From MVYY01 sp035369865 (GTDB taxonomy: Bacteria > Bacteroidota > Bacteroidia > Bacteroidales > Paludibacteraceae): a stretch of 36,068 nucleotides of DNA. How positions within the stretch are numbered: the first letter of the stretch is position 1; each line of letters begins with the position of its first letter. A program made the translations under genes and the position numbers. The notes under the pieces were generated by a model that saw only the letters and a list, made by a program, of their open reading frames with translations, did no database searches and was not told the origin of the DNA. Of the stretch, positions 17,578-24,930 are shown piece after piece. Where the stretch lies: NCBI GenBank assembly GCA_035369865.1, contig DAOOVG010000007.1, forward strand, positions 1-36,068. The letters run 5' to 3'.

Positions 17578-19401
17578 TCAAATGATCCTTATTGCACCTT
17601 TATCAGCAGAGCTAACCATTGAAGCATAAGCTTTTAAGGCTTTAGAAACCACACGTTGACGGTTTATTGGTTGAAAAGCATTTTTACCTTTTGACAATTC
17701 TTTTTCACGACGTAAATGTAATTCTTCATCGCTTAATTTGACTCGTATCGTACGTTGAGGTACATCAATTTCAATAATATCTCCATCTTGAATTAGTGCA
17801 ATATTTCCTCCTGCAGCAGCTTCAGGAGAAATATGACCGATAGATAATCCTGATGTTCCGCCAGAAAAACGTCCGTCGGTAATTAAAGCACATTCTTTCC
17901 CCAAGTGACGTGATTTGATATAAGACGTCGGGTAAAGCATTTCTTGCATTCCCGGACCTCCTTTTGGACCTTCATAACTAATCACTACCACATCACCTGC
18001 CTGTACTTTCCCCGATAAAATTCCATCACAAGCTGCCTCTTGAGAATGAAAAACTTTAGCAGGTCCAATAAACTTTAAAATACTTTCATCTACTCCCGCT
18101 GTTTTTATTACGCAACCATTTTCAGCAATGTTTCCTTTTAATATTGCCAATCCACCATCTCTGGTATAAGCGTGAGCTAAATCTCGAATGCAACCATTTA
18201 TTCTGTCTCTATCAAGTTCTTCATAATAAGAATTTTGTGAGCCGAGTGCTAAATTGAAACGGTTGGCTGGTGCACTTTTATAAAGATGAATGATTTCATC
18301 CTCCACATTTGGTAACATAATATCATACTTTGCCAATGCTTGTTCCAATGTTAAGCCATCTACTCGGTGAACAAATGGATTAATCAAGCCACCACGGTTG
18401 AGCTCTGCCATGATTCCCAATACGCCTCCAGCACGATTAACATCTTGTATATGATATTTTTGCGTATTAGGAGCTACTTTACAAATACATGGAACATGGC
18501 GAGAAAGCTCATCAATATCATCCATCGAAAAATTAACCTCTGCTTCATTGGCAATTGCTAAAAGATGAAGGACTGTATTGGTTGAACCTCCCATAGCAAT
18601 ATCCAGGGTCATAGCATTAAGAAAAGCTGCACGTGTCGCTATGGAACGAGGCAAAACAGAATCATCATTATCGCGATAATATTTAAAAGCATTTTCAACA
18701 ATTAAATGAGCTGCCTTTTCAAACAATTTTTCTCGATTAATATGAGTCGCTACAACTGTACCATTTCCTGGCAAAGCAAGGCCAATAGCTTCTGTTAAAC
18801 AATTCATTGAATTAGCAGTAAACATACCTGAACAAGAGCCACAAGTAGGACAAGCTGCATATTCAATTCGCCGAATTTGTTCATCAGAAACACTTTCATC
18901 AGCCGATTGAACCATAGCATCAATTAAATCAAGTTGAACACCATCTAATTCGCCTGCTTCCATTGGTCCGCCAGAAACGAACACAGCAGGTATATTTAGC
19001 CGCATGGCAGCCATTAACATTCCAGGTGTAATTTTATCACAATTACTAATACAAATCATTGCATCAGCTTTGTGAGCATTTATCATATATTCCACGCTAT
19101 CAGCAATTAAATCGCGTGAAGGTAAAGAATATAACATGCCATCATGCCCCATTGCAATGCCATCATCAATGGCTATGGTATTAAATTCAGCAGCAAAACA
19201 TCCTAATTTTTCTATTTCAGCTTTAATTTTTTGCCCTATCTCATGTAAATGAACATGACCCGGTACAAACTGGCTAAATGAATTTACAATAGCAATAATA
19301 GGTTTACCCATTTGTTCATCCTTCATACCTACAGCTCGCCATAGAGCCCGTGCACCTGCCATTCTTCGTCCACTGGTACTTGTTAAACTTCGTAATTCCA
19401 T
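17578..19401 (-). CDS. ilvD: Dihydroxy-acid dehydratase
   Basis: Iron-sulfur dehydratase of the third Ile/Val step. Cluster and active-site blocks are NCDKITPGM (C121, D122, K123), ACPTCGSCSGMFTANSMNCL (C184, C187, C190) and IDDGIAMGHDGMLYSLPSR. The C-terminal swivel domain holds GRFSGGTSGLSIGHISPEA. Its 607 residues match the E. coli-like branch, usually [4Fe-4S] and oxygen-sensitive. It is first in the operon, 22 bases after the attenuator T-run. In some Bacteroides, as I recall, an acyl-ACP thioesterase is inserted between ilvN and ilvC; it is absent here. Confidence 0.96.
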   Translation of the reverse strand: MELRSLTSTSGRRMAGARALWRAVGMKDEQMGKPIIAIVNSFSQFVPGHVHLHEIGQKIKAEIEKLGCFAAEFNTIAIDDGIAMGHDGMLYSLPSRDLIADSVEYMINAHKADAMICISNCDKITPGMLMAAMRLNIPAVFVSGGPMEAGELDGVQLDLIDAMVQSADESVSDEQIRRIEYAACPTCGSCSGMFTANSMNCLTEAIGLALPGNGTVVATHINREKLFEKAAHLIVENAFKYYRDNDDSVLPRSIATRAAFLNAMTLDIAMGGSTNTVLHLLAIANEAEVNFSMDDIDELSRHVPCICKVAPNTQKYHIQDVNRAGGVLGIMAELNRGGLINPFVHRVDGLTLEQALAKYDIMLPNVEDEIIHLYKSAPANRFNLALGSQNSYYEELDRDRINGCIRDLAHAYTRDGGLAILKGNIAENGCVIKTAGVDESILKFIGPAKVFHSQEAACDGILSGKVQAGDVVVISYEGPKGGPGMQEMLYPTSYIKSRHLGKECALITDGRFSGGTSGLSIGHISPEAAAGGNIALIQDGDIIEIDVPQRTIRVKLSDEELHLRREKELSKGKNAFQPINRQRVVSKALKAYASMVSSADKGAIRII

Positions 19402-19423
19402 TTCAATATTTTTTATTATCTAT

Positions 19424-19459
19424 AAAGAAAAACCTTCCTCATTGTTTGGGAGGAAGGTT
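19424..19459 (-). terminator. Attenuator terminator in the ilv leader
   Basis: On the minus strand a perfect 10-bp stem AACCTTCCTC (19459-19450) / GAGGAAGGTT (19440-19431) with a 9-nt loop is followed by TTTCTTT. It lies between the leader ORF and ilvD, 22 bases before the ilvD start, so it can only act as an in-transcript attenuator. Confidence 0.88.
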
Positions 19460-19495
19460 AACATTATTTTTTATCTATGATTGTAAACCATATAG

Positions 19496-19505
19496 AACCA
19501 TCCTC
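19496..19505 (-). promoter_or_regulatory. Antiterminator arm of the ilv attenuator
   Basis: GAGGATGGTT, read on the minus strand, is nearly identical to the 3' arm of the terminator (GAGGAAGGTT). It pairs with the 5' arm at 9 of 10 positions (one T-T mismatch). It begins inside the leader stop codon, so a ribosome that finishes the leader would cover it and a ribosome stalled upstream would leave it free. Confidence 0.75.
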
Positions 19506-19569
19506 ACCTTTGATTTTTCACCAAAAGTAGCACGACGATTCTATTGATATTTCTATTTGTTCTGAACAT
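19504..19569 (-). CDS. Leader peptide of the ilvDBNC operon
   Basis: A 21-codon ORF on the minus strand, ATG at 19569-19567 and TGA at 19506-19504. It is mostly basic and polar (begins MFRTNRNINR). Residues 11-17 are the uninterrupted run IVVLLLV (19539-19519), so all three branched-chain amino acids are sensed; Ile also occurs at residue 8. The start is preceded by an A-rich stretch and lies about 20 bases after the -7 promoter element. The last control codon is 14 nt before the antiterminator arm, about the reach of a stalled ribosome. It has no product role of its own: translation speed would set the choice between antiterminator and terminator. Confidence 0.82.
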   Translation of the reverse strand: MFRTNRNINRIVVLLLVKNQR

Positions 19570-19589
19570 TTTCTTTTTATTTCTGTTTG

Positions 19590-19620
19590 CAAAGATAAAC
19601 TTTGAAATTGAAAAAACAAA
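19590..19620 (-). promoter_or_regulatory. Promoter of the ilvDBNC operon
   Basis: On the minus strand TTTG (19620-19617), a 19-bp spacer, then TATCTTTG (19597-19590) match both halves of the Bacteroidota consensus (TTTG and TAnnTTTG). Transcription should start near 19583, just before the leader ORF. The remaining gap to dxs holds only the dxs promoter. Confidence 0.8.
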
Positions 19621-19726
19621 TAGTTTGCAAGAAAAATTTCTTTTTTTAATTCAATTTTATAAAAAAATTAAGTTGAAAGTAAAAAATCATTTTTTAGTTA
19701 AATTGATAACTTATGATTTCATATAA

Positions 19727-19756
19727 TTGTTTATAAAAAATTTAAACGTAAATTTG
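19727..19756 (+). promoter_or_regulatory. Promoter of dxs
   Basis: TTG (19727-19729), a 19-bp spacer and TAAATTTG (19749-19756) fit the Bacteroidota consensus, about 80 bp before dxs. A second -7-like TATTTTTG at 19810-19817 is closer to the gene but lacks a -33 half. Confidence 0.6.
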
Positions 19757-19837
19757 TAAGAGGATAAAAAATAATAATTATTAAGAAGCTAACGAATAAA
19801 ATAATGTATTATTTTTGTGGGCAATTTTAAAATTATA

Positions 19838-21808
19838 ATGACAGAAAAACCTTTACAATATTTACCAAAGATAAATTCTCCAGATGATCTAAAAAAGCTT
19901 GATAAAGAAGAACTTAAAACCGTCTGTGAAGAATTAAGAACTTTTATTATCAATGAACTTTCGAAACATCCTGGCCATTTGGCTTCCAGTTTAGGAACCA
20001 TTGAGCTTACTGTTGCTCTTCATTACGTTTTTAACAGCCCTTATGATAGAATAGTGTGGGATGTAGGTCATCAGGCTTATGCGCATAAAATACTTACGGG
20101 CCGACGGGATAAATTTCATACAAACCGTCAATTCAAAGGTATTAGTGGTTTCCCGAGTCCAAAAGAAAGTGAATATGATGCTTTCGGAACAGGTCATGCT
20201 TCTACTTCTATTTCTGCAGCATTAGGAATGGATGTAGCTTCGCATTTAAAAAACGAAAAACAAAGAAAAATTGTAGCAGTTATTGGTGATGGAGCTTTAA
20301 CAGGGGGATTGGCTTTTGAAGGATTGAATAATGCTTCCATGACTAAAAATGATTTATTGATAATCCTCAATGATAATCAAATTGCTATTGACCCTTTGAA
20401 AGGTGGAATAAATCAATATTTAGTAGATATTACTACTTCTGCTACCTATAATAAGATTCGATATAAAATTTATCTACTTTTAAAAAGATTAGATTTAATT
20501 GATGAATCGAGAAAGAAAAACATTATTCGATTTAATAATGCTTTAAAAGCTATTTTAACTCGACAACATAATTTGTTTGAGGGTTTAAATATACGTTACT
20601 TTGGTCCTGTTGATGGACACGATGTGGAAGAATTGGTTCGGATTTTAACAGAAATTAAAAATTACAAAGGACCTAAAGTATTGCATTGTATAACTAAGAA
20701 AGGGAAAGGATACGAACCCGCAGAAAAAGCTGTAACCGAATGGCATTCTCCTGGAAAATTTGTTGTTGAAACAGGAGAAAGAAACTTATCAAGTAATGGG
20801 AAATCTGAACCATCGCTCTATCAAGATGTTTTTGGTGAAACTTTATTGGAATTAGCTCGGCAAAATAAAAAAATTGTGGGCGTTTCACCGGCTATGCTCA
20901 CAGGCTGTTCTATGACTATTATGCAAAAGGAATTTCCTGATAGAATTTTTGATGTAGGAATAGCAGAGGGTCATGCAGTAACTTTTTCAGCAGGAATGGC
21001 TAAGGAAGGACTAATTCCTTTTTGTAATATTTATTCATCTTTCTTGCAAAGAGCTTACGATAATATTATTCATGATGTTGCTCTTCAAAATTTGCATGTG
21101 GTTTTATGCCTGGATAGAGCTGGGTTGGTAGGGCCGGATGGTCCCACTCATCATGGAGTTTTTGATCTGGCTTATCTTCGATGTATCCCTAATTTAACAA
21201 TTGCTGCCCCTCGTAATGAAATTGAACTCCGTAATTTAATGTACACTGCTCAACAAAAAGATTCTGGACCTTTTGCTATTCGCTATCCAAAAGGAAAAGG
21301 AAATATTATTGATTGGAAAAAGCCAATGAATATTTTACCGATTGGAAAAGGTGAATGTTTGAAAGAAGGGAAAAATTTAGCCATTTTATCAGTAGGAATG
21401 ATAGCAGCCAACGTAGAAAAAGCCATCGAAAAAGTCGAAAGTGAACATCATATTTCTATTGCTCATTATGACATGCGTTATGTAAAACCTTTAGATGAAG
21501 ATTTATTACACGAAATTGGAAAAAAATTTAAACAAATCATAACTATTGAAGATGGAGTGATACAAGGAGGTTTTGGAAGTGCTATTTCAGAATTTTTCAG
21601 TAATAGTGATTATAGGCTAAAAATCAAACGGCTGGGAATTCCTGATACTTTTGTAGAGCAAGGAAGCATAGAAGAATTGCAAACTTTGTTAGGATTAGAT
21701 GCGGAAAGTATTGCCAAAACTATTGTTGAAATGCTGAAAGTCAATGAAAAAGAAAAAACAAAACGAAAATTGAAACCAAATATAATGTTTGGAAAAAAGA
21801 TAATTTGA
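19838..21808 (+). CDS. dxs: 1-deoxy-D-xylulose-5-phosphate synthase
   Basis: First enzyme of the MEP isoprenoid pathway, condensing pyruvate and glyceraldehyde 3-phosphate with thiamine diphosphate. Visible are H47 in HPGHLASSLG, the TPP motif GDGALTGG near 150-157 with NDN at 178-180, and the catalytic Glu in IAEGHAVTFSAGMA near residue 376. The DRAGLVGPDGPTHHGVFD substrate loop is intact. The ATG at 19838 gives 656 residues. A GTG at 19817 is rejected because it adds seven unconserved residues and overlaps a promoter-like element. Also supplies precursor for thiamine and pyridoxal. Confidence 0.95.
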   Translation: MTEKPLQYLPKINSPDDLKKLDKEELKTVCEELRTFIINELSKHPGHLASSLGTIELTVALHYVFNSPYDRIVWDVGHQAYAHKILTGRRDKFHTNRQFKGISGFPSPKESEYDAFGTGHASTSISAALGMDVASHLKNEKQRKIVAVIGDGALTGGLAFEGLNNASMTKNDLLIILNDNQIAIDPLKGGINQYLVDITTSATYNKIRYKIYLLLKRLDLIDESRKKNIIRFNNALKAILTRQHNLFEGLNIRYFGPVDGHDVEELVRILTEIKNYKGPKVLHCITKKGKGYEPAEKAVTEWHSPGKFVVETGERNLSSNGKSEPSLYQDVFGETLLELARQNKKIVGVSPAMLTGCSMTIMQKEFPDRIFDVGIAEGHAVTFSAGMAKEGLIPFCNIYSSFLQRAYDNIIHDVALQNLHVVLCLDRAGLVGPDGPTHHGVFDLAYLRCIPNLTIAAPRNEIELRNLMYTAQQKDSGPFAIRYPKGKGNIIDWKKPMNILPIGKGECLKEGKNLAILSVGMIAANVEKAIEKVESEHHISIAHYDMRYVKPLDEDLLHEIGKKFKQIITIEDGVIQGGFGSAISEFFSNSDYRLKIKRLGIPDTFVEQGSIEELQTLLGLDAESIAKTIVEMLKVNEKEKTKRKLKPNIMFGKKII

Positions 21809-21894
21809 AAGCAAAGATTGACGATAAATGATTTTTTAAAAATTAAACCTTTAATTTTCAGTGGATTATTTTTCTCCTATTAAATTTATAAAAA

Positions 21895-23229
21895 ATGAAA
21901 ATTATTATTGTTGGAGCAGGTGAAGTTGGTACCCATTTGGCAAAATTGTTAGCGCGGGAAAATATGGAAATCACTTTACTTGATGAGAATCCAGAACGAT
22001 TAAAAAACTTAGATTTGAACTATGATCTTTTGACCTATGAAGGATCACCAACTTCAATTAATAACTTAAAGGAAATTGGAGTTGAAAATGCTGATCTTTT
22101 CATTGGCGTCACTCCTTATGAAAGTGTGAATATGACTGCCTGCATGATAGCAACCAATTTAGGTGCTGTAAAAACATTGGCAAGAATCAATAATTACGAA
22201 TATTTATTACCACAAAATAAAGAATTTTTCAAAAAGTTGGGGGTTGATTATTTAATTTATCCAGAAGTGTTAGCTGCCAATGAAATTGTAGAATCTTTGA
22301 AAACAAGTTGGTTGCGTCAAAACATGAGTTTTTGCAATAATGCCCTCATCCTTTTAGGCATAAAAGTTCGCAGTAATGCTGTCATTATTAATAAAAAATT
22401 TAGCACAGGTTTTTTTGATCATAACCGTTACAGAGTAGTTGCCATCAAACGAGGAAGTCAAACCATCATTCCAAAAGGTTCCGATGAAATACTCGCTAAT
22501 GATATTGTTTATTTCATCACAACTCCTGAAAATCTGGAATTTGTAAAAGAACAAGCAGGGAAAGAAGATTTTCCAATTCGAAATGTAATGTTCATGGGGG
22601 GTAGCCGAATTGCACAAAAAACCTTATTCAATCTTCCTCCCCATATCCATGCCAAAGTGCTCGAAAGAGATAAAGAAAGGAGTTTGCTGTTGGCGAACAA
22701 GTTTCCTAATGCATTAATTATTAATGCTGATGCCAGAAATATTGATATTATTAAACAAGAAGGAATTGAAGAAGTAGATGCTTTTGTGGCAGCTACTTCC
22801 AATTCTGAAGCCAATATTTTAGCTTGCTTGGTAGCAAAGCAATTTGGAGTAAAAAAAACTGTTGCAGAGGTTGAAAATCTGGATTACATTCCTCTGGCTG
22901 AAAGCTTGGACATTGGTGCAGTAATTAACAAAAAAATGATTGCTGCCAGTTATATTTATCAAATTACCTTACATGCAGATGTGCTCAATGTTCGCAATTT
23001 AACAGCAGCAGATGCAGAAGTAGTAGAATTTGTAGCTAAACCTACTTCAAAAATTACTCGTTCAAAAATTAAAGATTTAAAATTGCCTGAAAATGTAAAT
23101 ATTGGTGGAATCGTTAGAAATGGTGTAGGTAGTATTGTTAATGGTAATACTATTATACTCCCTGATGACCATGTTATTGTTTTTTGTGTATCTTCGGCTA
23201 TTCGAAAAATTGAACCTTTCTTTAACTAA
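21895..23229 (+). CDS. trkA: Trk potassium uptake regulator TrkA
   Basis: Cytoplasmic NAD-binding gating subunit of the Trk potassium channel. It has two tandem RCK units: Rossmann motif VGAGEVGTHLA at residues 6-16, and a second fold starting near FMGGSRIAQKTLF around 232-244. Each is followed by an RCK_C lobe (the last with RNGVGSIVNGNTIILPDDHV). The length of 444 is standard. It lies directly upstream of trkH (87 bases), which encodes the matching membrane subunit, so the pair forms a complete uptake system. Confidence 0.94.
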   Translation: MKIIIVGAGEVGTHLAKLLARENMEITLLDENPERLKNLDLNYDLLTYEGSPTSINNLKEIGVENADLFIGVTPYESVNMTACMIATNLGAVKTLARINNYEYLLPQNKEFFKKLGVDYLIYPEVLAANEIVESLKTSWLRQNMSFCNNALILLGIKVRSNAVIINKKFSTGFFDHNRYRVVAIKRGSQTIIPKGSDEILANDIVYFITTPENLEFVKEQAGKEDFPIRNVMFMGGSRIAQKTLFNLPPHIHAKVLERDKERSLLLANKFPNALIINADARNIDIIKQEGIEEVDAFVAATSNSEANILACLVAKQFGVKKTVAEVENLDYIPLAESLDIGAVINKKMIAASYIYQITLHADVLNVRNLTAADAEVVEFVAKPTSKITRSKIKDLKLPENVNIGGIVRNGVGSIVNGNTIILPDDHVIVFCVSSAIRKIEPFFN

Positions 23230-23316
23230 TGGAACTTTAGATAATATATTTTCCACACATTGTTGAAAAAAAGTTTAACATGAGATAATAAACTTAAATA
23301 GCTAAATTCCAAAACT

Positions 23317-24786
23317 ATGAATAAAGAAATCAATGTGAAGTTAGTAATACGGATGTTAGGGAGTTTGTTATTAAGTGAAGCAACTGCTCTTCTCCTTGTT
23401 TTCTTTCTTTCATTTGTTTTTAAGGAAAGCGATGGCTATTATTTTCTTATTACTGCTGGTGTTTGTTATTTAATTGGTCTTTTAGGAATCTTAATTGGAC
23501 GAAATGCTCTTCAAGAAATGGGGAAGCGGGAGGGTTCATTAGTAGTGACACTGGCATGGGTCATTTTTTCCTTGTTTGGTGCTTTGCCTTTCTTTATTAG
23601 TAAAAGCATTCCTTCCTATACTGATGCTTTCTTTGAAACAATTTCCGGTTTTACTACTACAGGTGCTACTATTTTAAACAATATTGAAGAATTATCACAT
23701 ACTATGTTGTTCTGGAGAAGTTTCACTCACTGGATGGGTGGGTTAGGAATAATCGTCATTTCTCTGGCTCTTTTACCCATGTTTGGAACAAGTGGGGCCC
23801 AACTTTTTGCAGCAGAAGCAAGCGGACCAACTAAAGATAAAATTCATCCAAAAATTACTGAAACTGCCAAGCGATTGTTCTTAATTTACTTTTTATTGAC
23901 TTTTGCTGAAACAATTTTACTCCGTATTGGAGGGATGAATTGGTTCGATGCTGTTTGCCATTCGTTTGCCACTATTGCCACGGGTGGCTTTTCTACCAAA
24001 CAAAATAGTATCGCTTATTGGAATTCTCCATTTATTCAATACATCATCATATTATTTATGATACTTGCAGGTGTGAATTTTAGTTTGTATTATTTTGGGT
24101 TTAAAAATAAATTTAAAAAGATAAAAGAAAATGAGGAACTTCGTTATTATTTAATTGTCCTCTTTTCTTTTGCCATTATTATTTTTATTTCTTTAATCAA
24201 TTTTAACCAACCTGTTTCTTTTCATAAAATAGAAAATTCTTGGAGAGATGCTTTATTTACTGTTACTGCGTTGATGACTACTACAGGATTTACTACTGTT
24301 GACTACATGCAATGGGTACCTTTTACGTGGATTATTTTGTTAATTGTAATGCTGACAGGTGCCTCAGCGGGTTCTACCAGTGGGGCTATTAAAATGATAA
24401 GAATTGTAATATCGTTTAAATTTTGCTATTATGAATTTAAACGATTAATTCATCCTAATGCTGTGGTTCCCGTCCGTTATAGTGGTCATTTGGTACAGGA
24501 AGATGTCATTACACGGGTTTTAGTTTTTGTATTACTTTATTTAACCGTAGTAATTTTTGGAATTTTAATTTTGTGTATGTCAGGAGTTGGGTTTATGGAA
24601 TCTATTGGTGGCTTAATAACTTGTCTTGGGGGAGTTGGTCCTGGCTTAGGGCTAGTAGGGCCAGCAGGGAATTTTGCTTATTTGCCAGTTTTTAGCAAAT
24701 GGTTTTTATCATTTATCATGTTGCTGGGACGTTTGGAACTTTTCACCGTATTAGTTCTTTTTACTCCTGCATTCTGGAAAAAATAA
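23317..24786 (+). CDS. trkH: Trk potassium uptake membrane subunit TrkH
   Basis: Inner-membrane potassium translocator with about ten hydrophobic helices. The four pore-loop motifs that form the selectivity filter are all present: GFTTTGATI, ATIATGGFST, TTTGFTTV and LGGVGPGLG. The N-terminal LLLSEATALLLVFFLSFVF segment is the first helix. At 489 residues it is the normal TrkH size. Operon with trkA. The following 144 bases to the nuclease gene contain no recognisable terminator or promoter. Confidence 0.94.
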   Translation: MNKEINVKLVIRMLGSLLLSEATALLLVFFLSFVFKESDGYYFLITAGVCYLIGLLGILIGRNALQEMGKREGSLVVTLAWVIFSLFGALPFFISKSIPSYTDAFFETISGFTTTGATILNNIEELSHTMLFWRSFTHWMGGLGIIVISLALLPMFGTSGAQLFAAEASGPTKDKIHPKITETAKRLFLIYFLLTFAETILLRIGGMNWFDAVCHSFATIATGGFSTKQNSIAYWNSPFIQYIIILFMILAGVNFSLYYFGFKNKFKKIKENEELRYYLIVLFSFAIIIFISLINFNQPVSFHKIENSWRDALFTVTALMTTTGFTTVDYMQWVPFTWIILLIVMLTGASAGSTSGAIKMIRIVISFKFCYYEFKRLIHPNAVVPVRYSGHLVQEDVITRVLVFVLLYLTVVIFGILILCMSGVGFMESIGGLITCLGGVGPGLGLVGPAGNFAYLPVFSKWFLSFIMLLGRLELFTVLVLFTPAFWKK

Positions 24787-24930
24787 GATTTTTGTTTATT
24801 TATTTGATTTTTTCAAAACCATTGTCTGAAAAACACGGGAACGACGCTCTGTCAATTATAAAATTACAAATTTTAAAAGAAAAGTTTTAATTTTATATTT
24901 TTACTGTTTTTCATCCCTAAAAAATTATAC

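Noticed and set aside
19475..19501. Second small leader ORF (ATG at 19501-19499, eight codons) overlapping the antiterminator arm
   Set aside because: It lacks branched-chain codon enrichment apart from single residues, and its GTGAGG context overlaps the main leader stop; probably chance.
19817..19837. GTG start for dxs
   Set aside because: It overlaps a -7-like box and adds unconserved residues; the ATG at 19838 places the active-site His where expected.
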